A stretch of 64,000 bases of DNA from Vibrio sp. B1FLJ16 (GTDB taxonomy: Bacteria > Pseudomonadota > Gammaproteobacteria > Enterobacterales > Vibrionaceae): NCBI RefSeq assembly GCF_905175385.1, contig NZ_HG992749.1:186001-250000 (forward strand). The letters run 5' to 3'. A model generated the notes under the pieces. The model made no database searches. It had not been told where the DNA came from and worked only from the letters and a program-made list of their open reading frames with translations. Of the stretch, positions 28,956 through 38,650 are shown piece after piece (within the stretch, counting starts at the first letter, position 1; each line of letters starts with the position of its first letter). Position numbers and translations under genes: made by a program.

Positions 28956-30116
28956 GTGATCCCATACGGAAGACAAGACATCACCCAACAAGATATTGAT
29001 GGTGTCATCGAAGTTTTACACTCCGATTTTTTGACGCAAGGTCCAAAAGTTCCCGAATTTGAACGAACGCTCATCGATCATACCGGCGCGGAATATGCCT
29101 TGGCGGTGAACAGTGCAACGTCAGCGTTACATATTGCTTGTCTTGCTCTGGGATTGGAGGAAGGTGATTGGCTATGGACATCGCCAGTTACCTTTGTGGC
29201 CTCTGCAAACTGCGGCTTGTATTGCGGTGCAAAAGTAGATTTTGTCGATATCGACCCAGCTACCTATAACCTGTGCCCGAAAAAGCTGGAACAAAAACTA
29301 ATTTCAGCCAAAGCGAATGGAACCTTACCAAAAGTCGTAGTGCCAGTGCATTTGTGTGGTCAACCTTGCGATATGAAAGCTATTGCCAAGTTAGCCAAAC
29401 AGTACGGTTTTAAAGTCATCGAAGACGCATCGCACGCGATTGGCGGTCAATATCATGGCAAGCCGATTGGCAACTGTGAATACTCAGACATCACTGTTTT
29501 TAGTTTTCACCCGGTAAAAATCGTGACCACAGCAGAAGGTGGCGCTGCGTTGACCAACAATAAAGGGTTGGCCGAGAAAATGGCGCTGCTGCGCAGTCAT
29601 GGTATTACTCGTGACCCGGAGCAAATGGAAGGCGAAAGCCATGGCTCATGGTATTACCAGCAAGTCGACTTGGGCTTTAACTATCGAATGACGGAATTAC
29701 AAGCCGCATTGGGTGTCACTCAGATGCAGCGTCTTGAGCAGTTCATTACCGCTCGTCATCGGCTGGCTGAGCGTTACAACCAGTTATTGCAATCTCTACC
29801 CGTTGTGTTGCCGTACCAGCTAGACAATACCTACTCGGGTTTGCATCTGTACGTGATCCGCTTGGAGCTGGAAAAAATAGCTTTATCACATAAAGAAGTC
29901 TTTGATTCTCTACGTAAGAATGGCATTGGCGTCAACCTCCATTACATTCCAGTGCATACCCAGCCCTATTATAAAAAAATGGGGTTCCATGCCGGAGATT
30001 TCCCTGAGTCAGAGCGCTACTACCAAGAGGCGATTTCATTGCCGATGTTCCATTCGATGAGTAATGAACAACAAGATGAAGTGGTAAGCGTGCTGTCAGA
30101 GATATTGCAGAGGTAA
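28956..30116 (+). CDS. pseC: UDP-4-amino-4,6-dideoxy-N-acetyl-beta-L-altrosamine transaminase
   Basis: PLP aminotransferase of the DegT/DnrJ/EryC1 fold; second Pse step; 386 aa. LTQGPKVPEFE near the N-terminus, then VIEDASHAIGG, the PLP-lysine region FSFHPVKIVTTAEGGA and LGFNYRMTELQAALG. Two GTG starts are possible: 28956 (MIPYGRQ, preceded by GAGAAG) and 28944 (four residues longer, GTGA overlap with pseB). The former gives the usual N-terminus. Confidence 0.94.
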   Translation: MIPYGRQDITQQDIDGVIEVLHSDFLTQGPKVPEFERTLIDHTGAEYALAVNSATSALHIACLALGLEEGDWLWTSPVTFVASANCGLYCGAKVDFVDIDPATYNLCPKKLEQKLISAKANGTLPKVVVPVHLCGQPCDMKAIAKLAKQYGFKVIEDASHAIGGQYHGKPIGNCEYSDITVFSFHPVKIVTTAEGGAALTNNKGLAEKMALLRSHGITRDPEQMEGESHGSWYYQQVDLGFNYRMTELQAALGVTQMQRLEQFITARHRLAERYNQLLQSLPVVLPYQLDNTYSGLHLYVIRLELEKIALSHKEVFDSLRKNGIGVNLHYIPVHTQPYYKKMGFHAGDFPESERYYQEAISLPMFHSMSNEQQDEVVSVLSEILQR

Positions 30117-30123
30117 GTCACTA

Positions 30124-30807
30124 ATGAACATTGCGATCATTCCTGCTCGCGGTGGCAGTAAACGTATTCCTCGCAAAAACATCAAGCTATTTCATGGGAA
30201 ACCGATGATCGCTTATTCCATTGATGCGGCTCTTAAGTCGGGCTGTTTTGATAAAGTGATCGTATCGACAGACGACCAAGAGATTGCTGATGTCGCGATG
30301 GCGTTTGGTGCGGAAGTACCCTTTATTCGCCCTGCCGAGATATCTGATGACCACGCAACCACGATGGATGTCATGCAGCATGCGATTCAATGGTGCGACA
30401 GCCAAGGAATGGATGTCCAATATGTATGCTGCTTGTACGCAACCGCTCCCTTCGTGACCGAGTCGTCTTTGTTGCAAGGCTTGAATACGCTTCAGGATGA
30501 AGCGTGTGAGTTTGTGTTCAGTGCCACGACCTTTCCTTTTCCTATTCAAAGAGCGATTAAGCTCTCGACTGATGGAGAAGTTAACATGTTTGCCCCTGAA
30601 AACGAGCAGGTGCGCTCTCAGGACTTAGAGGAAGCATATCATGATGCGGGTCAGTTTTATTGGGGCAAGAAAAGCGCGTTTTTAAAGCGAAAAGCCATTT
30701 TTGCACCGCATTCACGTGTGGTGCTACTACCAAGAAGCCGTGTGCAAGATATTGATACACCAGAAGATTGGGATTTGGCGCAAGCGCTGTATTCCGTCAT
30801 GAGTTAG
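30124..30807 (+). CDS. pseF: Pseudaminic acid cytidylyltransferase
   Basis: Activates pseudaminic acid to CMP-Pse; 227 aa. The N-terminal AIIPARGGSKRIPRKNIK is the CMP-nonulosonate synthetase signature. VIVSTDDQEIADVA, the YATAPF block, DAGQFYWG and the closing DIDTPEDWDLA follow. It lies 7 bp behind pseC, and 4 bp separate it from pseG. Confidence 0.95.
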   Translation: MNIAIIPARGGSKRIPRKNIKLFHGKPMIAYSIDAALKSGCFDKVIVSTDDQEIADVAMAFGAEVPFIRPAEISDDHATTMDVMQHAIQWCDSQGMDVQYVCCLYATAPFVTESSLLQGLNTLQDEACEFVFSATTFPFPIQRAIKLSTDGEVNMFAPENEQVRSQDLEEAYHDAGQFYWGKKSAFLKRKAIFAPHSRVVLLPRSRVQDIDTPEDWDLAQALYSVMS

Positions 30808-30811
30808 TGCT

Positions 30812-32311
30812 ATGAACGTTGTATTTAGGGTGGATGCCTCCGTTTGGATTGGCAGCGGTCATGTGATGCGTTGCCTCGTTTTGGCTGATGAACTAAAGTC
30901 GCACGGTTATCGCGTCTCGTTTGCTTGCTTGCCACAAAAAGGGGATATGATTTCCTACATTAAGAGCCGAGGCTTCGATGTTGTGACATTGACAGCGCCT
31001 TCAGAGTATATTCAACCAACTCACGAGGCGGATTATTGTGGATGGCTGCAGCGTTCGGTCTGTGAGGATGCGAGGGACTTCCTTTCCCATATCAAAGCCG
31101 CAGATTTAGTCGTGACCGATCATTATGCCATTGAAGATGATTGGCAAAAGCAAGTGAAAAATGAGTTAGGTTGTCATCTAATGGCGCTCGATGACTTAGC
31201 TCGTACTCATGATGCAGACCTCATCATCGACCAAACATTGGGACGCAACCCTAATGAATATTTCGGATCAGCCAGAGCGTTAACAGGCAGTGACTACGCA
31301 CTATTAGCACCTAATTTCCTCGCACTGAGAGAGCGAGGATTAAATCGAGTTCCACCTAAAGAGAAGCCACGAGTACTGATCTCTATGGGTGGGATAGACA
31401 ACCCCAATGCTACCTTATCGGTTTTAAAAGCCTTGGTAGGTAGGGTTGATGCGAGCTTTACCGTGTTATTGAGCACTCGTGCTCCGCACTATCAAGAAGT
31501 GAAAGCGTGGTGTCATCAACATGATGACGTAAAGCATAAAGAGTTTGAGAGCAATATGGCTGAGCTGATGCTGCAGCATGATATAGCCATCGGCGCTCCA
31601 GGCACCACCAGTTGGGAGCGTGCCTGCTTAGGGCTGCCTAGTATTCTCATTCCTCTCGCAGAAAATCAGTCGATGATTTGCGCGCAGCTTCTGGCTCATC
31701 AAGCCATCCTAAAAGTCACTCTGCCTGAGATTAAGGCGAAGCTGTTAGTTGCTTATGAGCAGCTTATCTCTGGCTGGGCAACCTATCACACTAACAATCT
31801 TAGACTCTGTGACGGGTTAGGCCTACGACGCGTCGTGCTGGAAATACAGCAGATGTTAGAGCCAAAAGCTCATTCTCTTCTGCAGTTACGCCGTGCAAGG
31901 CGAGATGACATCGACACCGTTTACCACTGGCAGTGCCATCCTAAAACTCGTGAATATGCCCTTAATGCGACAGTACCGAGTTGGGATGAACATAAGCAGT
32001 GGATGACAAGAAAACTCGACAGCGTTCGAGACTACTTTTATATCGTCATCGATAAGCAAAATCATAAACCCCTGGGTGTTGTTAGACTGGATAATACGGA
32101 GCCAGGTCATTACTTGGTTTCTATCTATGTCGCTCCAGAGAGCTACGGCAAAGGCGTTGCCATTGCGGCACTTTCTATGGTGGATGAACTTCATCCCGAA
32201 ATGACACTCCATGCGACCGTACTGAAAGAGAATGTGGCCTCCCAAAAGCTATTTCAGAAAGCGAATTACACACAATTAGACGCAGAAACGTATATTCGCT
32301 ACCCAATTTAA
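30812..32311 (+). CDS. pseG: PseG-PseH fusion: UDP-sugar hydrolase plus N-acetyltransferase
   Basis: 499 aa with two domains. Residues 1 to about 345 are PseG, which removes UDP from the diacetamido-trideoxy-altrose intermediate: FRVDASVWIGSGHVMRCLVL with its catalytic His, VVTDHYAIEDDW, ISMGGIDNPN and APGTTSWERACLGLPSI. Residues about 350-499 are a GNAT acetyltransferase (LLQLRRARRDDIDTVYHWQ, IYVAPESYGKGVAIAALS) that should be PseH, which acetylates the 4-amino group. No separate pseH exists in the operon, so the fusion supplies both steps. PseH acts just before PseG, so channelling is plausible. Confidence 0.92.
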   Translation: MNVVFRVDASVWIGSGHVMRCLVLADELKSHGYRVSFACLPQKGDMISYIKSRGFDVVTLTAPSEYIQPTHEADYCGWLQRSVCEDARDFLSHIKAADLVVTDHYAIEDDWQKQVKNELGCHLMALDDLARTHDADLIIDQTLGRNPNEYFGSARALTGSDYALLAPNFLALRERGLNRVPPKEKPRVLISMGGIDNPNATLSVLKALVGRVDASFTVLLSTRAPHYQEVKAWCHQHDDVKHKEFESNMAELMLQHDIAIGAPGTTSWERACLGLPSILIPLAENQSMICAQLLAHQAILKVTLPEIKAKLLVAYEQLISGWATYHTNNLRLCDGLGLRRVVLEIQQMLEPKAHSLLQLRRARRDDIDTVYHWQCHPKTREYALNATVPSWDEHKQWMTRKLDSVRDYFYIVIDKQNHKPLGVVRLDNTEPGHYLVSIYVAPESYGKGVAIAALSMVDELHPEMTLHATVLKENVASQKLFQKANYTQLDAETYIRYPI

Positions 32312-32322
32312 GAGAGATGATA

Positions 32323-33372
32323 ATGAAGTCAGAAATTATTATTGATGGCCGAAAAATAGGTCCTGATCACCCGCCTTATATTATTGCTGAGCTTTCAGCA
32401 AACCATAATGGTGATATAAACCGAGCTTTTCAAATTATGGAAGAAGCAAAGAAAGCGGGTGCTGATGCCATTAAGCTGCAAACCTACACCCACGATACGA
32501 TTACCATTGATTGCGACTCAGAAGAGTTTCAAATTCATGGCGGCTTGTGGGATGGTCAGACGCTATATGAATTATACAAAGGCGCTCACATGCCATGGGA
32601 CTGGCACAAACCATTGTTTGAGAAAGCGAAAGAGCTCGGTATCACCATCTTCAGTTCGCCGTTTGATTTTAGTGCGGTTGATCTTTTAGAAGAACTCGAT
32701 GCTCCTGCTTACAAAATTGCTTCTTTTGAAGTGATCGATTTGCCTTTGATTAGGCGTGTCGCGCAAACCGGTAAGCCGATGATCATCTCAACCGGGATGG
32801 CCAATGAGGAAGAGATCGCCGAGGCGATTGAAACGGCGACAGACAATGGCTGTGAAGACCTAGTTGTACTGCATTGCGTGAGTGGTTACCCAGCACCCGC
32901 AGAGCAATACAATTTAAAAACCATTGCAGATATCAGTGAGCGTTTTGGTGTCCTATCAGGTCTATCGGATCATACGATAGACAATGCAACGGCGGTGGCA
33001 TCTGTAACACTAGGCGCTTGTTTGATTGAAAAACATGTCACTATGGATAGAAATGGCGGTGGGGCTGATGACAGCTTTTCTTTAGAGCCTAAGGAGCTTC
33101 AGGCGCTTTGTCGAGATACCAAAACGGCATGGCGTGCGATGGGCAAGGTGAATTATGAACGTACCGAAGCAGAAAAGGGTAACGTAAAATTCCGTCGCTC
33201 TTTATATATTGTTAAAGACATTAAAGCGGGTGAAGTGTTAACAGAAGAGCATGTGCGTAGTATTAGGCCTGGTTTTGGATTAGCGCCTAAATATCTAGAT
33301 ATCGTCCTAGGCAAGGTAGTTTCCCAAGATTTGGCGAAAGGTACTGCTTTGCAGTTGGAACACTTAAACTAA
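32323..33372 (+). CDS. pseI: Pseudaminic acid synthase
   Basis: Condenses the 6-deoxy-diacetamido-altrose with phosphoenolpyruvate; 349 aa, NeuB family. PPYIIAELSANHNGD at the N-terminus, GADAIKLQTYT, FSSPFDFSAVDLLEELDAPAYK, and the C-terminal SAF (antifreeze-like) domain FRRSLYIVKDIKAGEVLTEE. ATG 32323 has AGAGAG at a proper distance; ATG 32317 directly abuts it. Last gene of the pse operon. Confidence 0.96.
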   Translation: MKSEIIIDGRKIGPDHPPYIIAELSANHNGDINRAFQIMEEAKKAGADAIKLQTYTHDTITIDCDSEEFQIHGGLWDGQTLYELYKGAHMPWDWHKPLFEKAKELGITIFSSPFDFSAVDLLEELDAPAYKIASFEVIDLPLIRRVAQTGKPMIISTGMANEEEIAEAIETATDNGCEDLVVLHCVSGYPAPAEQYNLKTIADISERFGVLSGLSDHTIDNATAVASVTLGACLIEKHVTMDRNGGGADDSFSLEPKELQALCRDTKTAWRAMGKVNYERTEAEKGNVKFRRSLYIVKDIKAGEVLTEEHVRSIRPGFGLAPKYLDIVLGKVVSQDLAKGTALQLEHLN

Positions 33373-33382
33373 GTTGAAGTGT

Positions 33383-33416
33383 CACCAAGTAGGGAGTTTG
33401 AGCAACCTACTTGGTG
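33383..33416. terminator. Hairpin between convergent pseI and the GT52-like gene
   Basis: Eleven-bp perfect stem CACCAAGTAGG / CCTACTTGGTG with a 12-base loop, in a 50-bp gap between converging genes. No T-run follows, so it is a likely but not canonical terminator. Confidence 0.5.
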
Positions 33417-33422
33417 GCATAT

Positions 33423-34418
33423 TTACGTGTTTGCTTCTTTGACTCCAGCCCTATCTAAGTACTGGACAATCCTCTCATTTCTTAACCTATTTTTTTCAGA
33501 GTAACCATCTGTATTGGGCGGTACGTAAAAAATTTCCATTTCTGGAAAAATAAGCTTCGCAGTGAATAAAACCGTTGAGTTTGTACCAACAAGCTTTGAC
33601 AAGGCTAAATTTTTTTCTAATATCTCAATCTCTAAAGGGTATTCAGACTGGTGATAGGTAAGATTAGAAATCGTTTGTATTTTTTCTTTTAGCTCTGTTG
33701 ACTCGGTTCTATGAGGGAAGTAAACAATATGCTCGTGTTGTTGGCAGAACTTAATTACTTCATTTAAATACTGCGATTCTGATTTCTGATTCTTATGCCC
33801 AATGGCACCCTGTCCAATAAATCCGACAGTATTGGTATTAGGATAAGTTGCACTGATATTATATTTATGGCTCAACTCTTGAAATCTATTTTTGACGATT
33901 GGGTGATCAGGTTCATATATATCAAATAGTGTGAACAGTTCAAGGTTGTTACTTTGAGGTAATTCTCCGATAGGAATAATACCTTGTAACCTTAAAAGAG
34001 AATCGTTGAAAAAACGCTTTCTAGAATATGTTGCTTTATTTCTAATTACCTCTTCATATTCGTTGATAGTAAGCGTTCCATCGTCAAAGTACACCTCTTT
34101 ACTTATCGGTAAATTTTTTAAAAGAAGTTTGGTTCTCCAACCATTATATTCTGCGTGGAAGAAGTGCTCTATGTTGCGCTCTTGGGTGATTAAGCGTATT
34201 TTTTTTATCGCTTTAGGTAGATTTCTAGTTCTGTCTGTTCGAGGAATGGTTATCACGTAATCCCATTCACTTTTTTTAACGATTTTCTCTTGCTGGCTCA
34301 AGCCAAGTTCTGATGCTTGCTCTACTAGTAATAGAATATTATTCTTTGTTTTGTAGTGAGCCTTAGCCTCTATAGCACATATGTATTGGAAAGGGGAAGT
34401 TACGGAAAATAAATTCAT
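33423..34418 (-). CDS. Sialyltransferase-like protein (GT52/polysialyltransferase type), candidate pseudaminyltransferase
   Basis: 331 aa. The N-terminus MNLFSVTSPFQYICAIEAK resembles LOS sialyl- and polysialyltransferases. KEVYFDDGTLT fits their D/E-D-G motif, HIVYFPHRTES sits where the HP motif is expected (but reads PH), and VGTNSTVLFTAKLIFP fits the S/T motif. It lies beside the pse operon in an LPS core region, converging on pseI, so CMP-pseudaminic acid is an attractive donor. The family link is recognised from short motifs only. It is the last gene of the lpxM-waaF-waaA-GT2 operon, with a 5-bp gap to the GT2. Confidence 0.6.
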   Translation of the reverse strand: MNLFSVTSPFQYICAIEAKAHYKTKNNILLLVEQASELGLSQQEKIVKKSEWDYVITIPRTDRTRNLPKAIKKIRLITQERNIEHFFHAEYNGWRTKLLLKNLPISKEVYFDDGTLTINEYEEVIRNKATYSRKRFFNDSLLRLQGIIPIGELPQSNNLELFTLFDIYEPDHPIVKNRFQELSHKYNISATYPNTNTVGFIGQGAIGHKNQKSESQYLNEVIKFCQQHEHIVYFPHRTESTELKEKIQTISNLTYHQSEYPLEIEILEKNLALSKLVGTNSTVLFTAKLIFPEMEIFYVPPNTDGYSEKNRLRNERIVQYLDRAGVKEANT

Positions 34419-34423
34419 ACAAC

Positions 34424-35347
34424 TTACCTATAGATTTTATTCAATCGTTTTAAACAAATTAGCAAATAACCAATGTACCCCATATGTTCTACAAAAAAAT
34501 AGAATGTTTGTTTCTTAAATGGAGTGTTACTTGGTTTTTTAATGTATAAGCCAGATAATTGATCTTTGGTTTTAATGTATGTGCTATAGTTAGAAAAGCC
34601 TCTGAAGCAAAGTGATAATGCAGGTATATAAGCTAGTTTGAATGCCATTTCTCCTAGCTCTGACTTGTGTTTTTCAAATAAACCTAGACTTTTTGCTTTG
34701 TCTTGTAAATGAGCCATTGATTTTATTCGGCTAAATAAGTGGTGCTTGGACTTTGTATTGCTTTGGCTAGTACTTGTATACTGGTAAATATACAGCTCTT
34801 TATCAATATGAATTCTACTCTCCTTATTTAATGTCCAAACTATAAAGCTAATAGCATTATCCTCATAATTTATATTCTCTGGGAAAAGTAAATTGTTATC
34901 TATAAATATACTCTTATAGAAAAAAGCGCTTGCCATTGATCCGCTTGTTTCTCCCGGTAGAATGACAGAGTCGGAGCTAGACTTTGATTTTTTGAGTATG
35001 TTGAAAGAAATTATACTGCTGTTGCTATTATCCAAAAGAGGGGAAAGGTAATCACGGTGAACATAATCATCACTATCAACGAAGGAGATAAACTTGGATT
35101 TTGCTTCATTTAGTCCTTTGTTTCTTGCTCCGCCAGCGCCTTTATTTTCTTGAGATATTACATTTAGTTTTTCATATTGAGATGCTATTTTATTTAGTAA
35201 TAACAGTGAGTTATCAGAAGAGCCATCATCAATTGCTATTACTTCTGATATGATATTAGGATTTTTTTTGTCAGCAGTAATTATTGAGTTAATACATCTT
35301 TCAATAGTTTTTTCTGCATTATATATAGGAATGATAATACTTAACAT
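34424..35347 (-). CDS. GT2 family glycosyltransferase
   Basis: 307 aa. MLSIIIPIYNAEKTIERCIN, EVIAIDDGSSDNSL, QENKGAGGARNKGLNEAKS and the DxD-like FVDSDDYVH are the classic GT-A core. The C-terminal half is less conserved and rich in Lys/Tyr. AT-rich compared with the neighbouring waa genes. Overlaps waaA by 7 bp. Sugar unknown; LPS core or outer-core decoration is likely from context. Confidence 0.85.
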   Translation of the reverse strand: MLSIIIPIYNAEKTIERCINSIITADKKNPNIISEVIAIDDGSSDNSLLLLNKIASQYEKLNVISQENKGAGGARNKGLNEAKSKFISFVDSDDYVHRDYLSPLLDNSNSSIISFNILKKSKSSSDSVILPGETSGSMASAFFYKSIFIDNNLLFPENINYEDNAISFIVWTLNKESRIHIDKELYIYQYTSTSQSNTKSKHHLFSRIKSMAHLQDKAKSLGLFEKHKSELGEMAFKLAYIPALSLCFRGFSNYSTYIKTKDQLSGLYIKKPSNTPFKKQTFYFFVEHMGYIGYLLICLKRLNKIYR

Positions 35348-36612
35348 TTCTCGTTGGCCGTAAGTATAAATAGCAGTGAACTCTGAATGCTACCTTTACT
35401 ATTTTTAATAAAAAGTTCAGCATTGAAAGACATCTCTTGTCGAAGTCGAAAGTCAGATAATGTTTTTACAATAGAGGATGGCAATTTATTTGTAATTATA
35501 ATTGCGTTGGTTTCAGCCAAAGTTTGCACGACTTCTTTAAAGTTATAGTAACTTGGCCCAGTAATCACGGGGACGCTCAAAGCCGCTGGCTCCAATACAT
35601 TGTGTCCACCAACCTTATCGCCAATTAGGCTTCCGCCCATAAAGCACACGTCGGCTGCGCCGATTAATATCAGCATTTCACCCATGGTATCGCCTAGATA
35701 AATCTGAGTAGATTTGGTCACTTCAGGTTGAGTAGTGCGACGGACAGTGTCAAAGCCTTGTGTTTGGCAAAGTTCAAATACACTATCGAAGCGTTCCGGG
35801 TGTCGTGGAACTAAAATGAGTAACGCGTCTGGGAATGACTCTAGTATCTTTTTGTGTGCGGCAAGTACCTGCTCGTCTTCACCTTTATGTGTACTTGCTG
35901 CAATCCATACAGGGCGGTTCACGCCTAAATCTGATCTAAGTGATTTGCCTTGCTTTTTCACTTCATCCGAAATTTCAATGTCAAACTTAATCGAGCCAGT
36001 CACAAAGAGTTTATCTTTGTTTACGCCTAAAAGCTCAAAGCGTTCAGCGTCCGATTCTGCTTGGCATAGCACTTTTGTTAAACATGGATGGATCATGTTA
36101 AACAGTGGTTGAGCTTTTTTATAGTTATTACACGACTTTTCAGACAGGCGAGCGTTAACCACAGTAATAGGAATCCCCGCGTTGTGCACAGTGTTAAGGG
36201 TGTTTGGCCAAAGCTCGGTTTCAATGATCAGCATTTGCTTCGGATTTGTCGCTTTCAAAAAGCCTTTTACCGCAAAGCTAAAGTCGATTGGCATGTAGCG
36301 ATGTTCAACTAAGTCACCTAGTTTTGCCACTTGCTCTGCCCCGGTGCTGGTTGTCGTGGTAACCAGAATCGCTTGATCAGGGTTTTGCTTTTTTAACGCT
36401 TTTATTAGCGGTGCTGCCGCGATGCTTTCACCAACGGATACGGCATGAATCCATATTGGTCGTTGGTCAGTGTTAAGCTTTGGTGTAATACCAAAATGCT
36501 CTTTCCAGCGCGGACCAAATTTAGGTTTGTTTGGTTTGCTTTTATACAAACCAAACAAAAGAACCGGCGAAGCCAAAGTCAGCAACAGGGTATATATGAG
36601 TCGAATTAACAT
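35341..36612 (-). CDS. waaA: Kdo transferase
   Basis: Adds Kdo to lipid IV-A; 423 aa, GT30. N-terminal membrane anchor (LIRLIYTLLLTLASPVLLFG), GPRWKEHFG, IWIHAVSVGESIAAAPLI, VLVTTTTSTGAEQV-like region, MPIDFSF and LVPRHPERFD, and MGGSLIGDKVGGHNVLEPAA. With KdkA present it is probably monofunctional, as in V. cholerae and Haemophilus. Overlaps waaF by 7 bp. Confidence 0.95.
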   Translation of the reverse strand: MLIRLIYTLLLTLASPVLLFGLYKSKPNKPKFGPRWKEHFGITPKLNTDQRPIWIHAVSVGESIAAAPLIKALKKQNPDQAILVTTTTSTGAEQVAKLGDLVEHRYMPIDFSFAVKGFLKATNPKQMLIIETELWPNTLNTVHNAGIPITVVNARLSEKSCNNYKKAQPLFNMIHPCLTKVLCQAESDAERFELLGVNKDKLFVTGSIKFDIEISDEVKKQGKSLRSDLGVNRPVWIAASTHKGEDEQVLAAHKKILESFPDALLILVPRHPERFDSVFELCQTQGFDTVRRTTQPEVTKSTQIYLGDTMGEMLILIGAADVCFMGGSLIGDKVGGHNVLEPAALSVPVITGPSYYNFKEVVQTLAETNAIIITNKLPSSIVKTLSDFRLRQEMSFNAELFIKNSKGSIQSSLLFILTANEKC

Positions 36613-37664
36613 GAGCTAATGGTAATCGCTTCGAGTTTTTGAATGCTATTCAGCACTTGTTTTGGTGACAATTCCGTCAAACACTTAAGGTGGTTGAACT
36701 GGCATTCACGCTGAAAACATGGGCGACAGTCAATGTCGGTATGAACAATCTCGACTTTTTCCGCAAGTGGCGGCGTATATTTTGGAGAGGTCGAACCGTA
36801 CACAGCGACAACATTACAGCCAACCGCCGCTGCAACGTGCATCAAACCTGAATCATTGGCCACAACCGTTTTACAGGCAGCAAGCAGGTCAACGGCCTCA
36901 ATCAAGCTGGTTTGTCCCGCCAAAACATGAATGTATTGATGATAGTCGCTTGGAACCAGCGAGCGGATGTTATTGCAAGTCTCAAGATCTTTTTGTGAGC
37001 CGAATAACGAGACTTGATTACCCTCTTTGCACATTTGTGTAGCCACTTCTGCATAGTGGGTTTCTGGCCATTTTTTTGCCGGGCCAAACTCGGCACCCGG
37101 ACATAAACCGATGATCGAACGCTCTTGGTTTAGGCTAAACTTCTGGATGGTTTCCTGTTGCTCTTTTTCATTGATATCAAGACGAGGGCGGGGAAGAGCC
37201 TCTAATCCACCTAATGATGACGAGTCAACCATCCCTGTTCTTGGATACGCTAAAGCCACATAGCGTTCTACCATGTATTGGAACGACTTCATGTTAGATC
37301 GAATATCATTGAGCAAGCCGTAACGCATTTCGCCTTTCCAGCCAGTACGAAGAGGAATATCCGCAAACCACGGAATCAGAGCGGATTTAGCCGACTTTGG
37401 CAGAATATAAGCGTGATCGTATTTCTTTTCACGCAGGGATTTGCCAATTTCGCGACGACCAAGAAGGTTAAACTCACCATGACCGATTGGCATTTCAATA
37501 GCCATATTCACTTCTGGCATGCGTTCTAAGATCGGCTTACACCATCCAGGCGCTATGACATCAATTTCACTATCAGGGTTAAGCTGTTTTAAAACGATGT
37601 AGAGCGATTGCGACATCACCATATCGCCGACCCAAGAAGGACCAATAACTAAGATTTTTTTCAT
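36606..37664 (-). CDS. waaF: LPS heptosyltransferase II
   Basis: Adds the second heptose of the inner core; 352 aa, GT9. MKKILVIGPSWVGDMVMSQS is the WaaF N-terminus; YILPKSAKSALIPWFADIPLRTGW, LCPGAEFGPAKKWPE and VVANDSGLMHVAAAVG are diagnostic. Overlaps lpxM by 4 bp and waaA by 7 bp. Confidence 0.95.
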   Translation of the reverse strand: MKKILVIGPSWVGDMVMSQSLYIVLKQLNPDSEIDVIAPGWCKPILERMPEVNMAIEMPIGHGEFNLLGRREIGKSLREKKYDHAYILPKSAKSALIPWFADIPLRTGWKGEMRYGLLNDIRSNMKSFQYMVERYVALAYPRTGMVDSSSLGGLEALPRPRLDINEKEQQETIQKFSLNQERSIIGLCPGAEFGPAKKWPETHYAEVATQMCKEGNQVSLFGSQKDLETCNNIRSLVPSDYHQYIHVLAGQTSLIEAVDLLAACKTVVANDSGLMHVAAAVGCNVVAVYGSTSPKYTPPLAEKVEIVHTDIDCRPCFQRECQFNHLKCLTELSPKQVLNSIQKLEAITISSC

Positions 37665-38650
37665 TTTTTGATTTGCCAGTCAGTGTTATATCTCTGCTTA
37701 AAGATATTGTAATAGTTATTACCGTCTTCCTGTGAATGCAACAATTGCAGTACCCACATGTACTGTTCAGGTTTGCTGCCAACGAAGTATTCAATCGCTT
37801 CGTTGCAAGTGCGCGCGTCTTGCTCTTCGCTTTTATCCAGCTCAAATGCAGGTAAAATCTCGATATCAAACGTACCATCTTCTGTGTTCATCGATGCAAA
37901 CAAAGGTAACACTTTCGAACGTGATAGTTTCGCAATTTTACCTAAGCCAGGTAGCGTCGCTTTACGAGTGGCAAAAAAGTCTACGAAGACGCTATGCTCA
38001 GGACCATGATCTTGATCGGGTAAATAATATCCAATATAGCCATCGCGAACCGATTTTAAAAAAGGCTTGATGCCACCAGAGCGCTCATAAACCCGTCCAC
38101 CATACTGTACCCTTTGCTTGTGCATCAACCAGTCAGCAACCTCGTTCTTCTGTTTTTTTGCCATTGCAGATACCGGCATTCCCATTGAAGCGAGCAAAAT
38201 TGCGGGAACATCAATGGCCCAAGAGTGGGGAACCATCAAGATCACATTCTCGTCGTTATCAATATGTTTTCGAAGAATATCCTGCCCCTGAATATTGCAA
38301 CGTTTTTGTAGCCAATTTGGTGAGCGTAAACTCAACAACCCAAAACGGAGGAAAAAGAGCGCCGCCGTGTACAGCGTTTTCTCAATCAGAGCTTCACGTT
38401 CCTCAAAGGACTTTTCTGGGAAGCACAACTCAAAGTTTACGCGTGCTCGATGAGCTGGACCTTTACGTGATTTCGATAATTTTCTCGCGGCCGTTTTAGC
38501 AAGCCACTTTTGCGCGCTAAGTGGCATCAGGGCTAAAGGCAAAGAGAGAATGACGCCTAGCCAAGTTCCCCAATATTTAGGCGCTAAAAAGTGGCGCTTA
38601 AACTCAGGATTGTAGGCTTTAGGGTCGAAGTCGTTACTTTCCGTTGTCAT
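37661..38650 (-). CDS. lpxM: Lipid A late acyltransferase (LpxM/MsbB type)
   Basis: 329 aa. An N-terminal hydrophobic segment (WGTWLGVILSLPLALMPLSA), the HX4D motif HSWAID, then AMAKKQKN, GYYLPDQDHG and the closing EQYMWVLQLLHS. Best read as LpxM, which acts after LpxL. First gene of the lpxM-waaF-waaA operon. The order of action relative to the 14219-15169 paralogue is inferred from family resemblance. Confidence 0.88.
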   Translation of the reverse strand: MTTESNDFDPKAYNPEFKRHFLAPKYWGTWLGVILSLPLALMPLSAQKWLAKTAARKLSKSRKGPAHRARVNFELCFPEKSFEEREALIEKTLYTAALFFLRFGLLSLRSPNWLQKRCNIQGQDILRKHIDNDENVILMVPHSWAIDVPAILLASMGMPVSAMAKKQKNEVADWLMHKQRVQYGGRVYERSGGIKPFLKSVRDGYIGYYLPDQDHGPEHSVFVDFFATRKATLPGLGKIAKLSRSKVLPLFASMNTEDGTFDIEILPAFELDKSEEQDARTCNEAIEYFVGSKPEQYMWVLQLLHSQEDGNNYYNIFKQRYNTDWQIKK

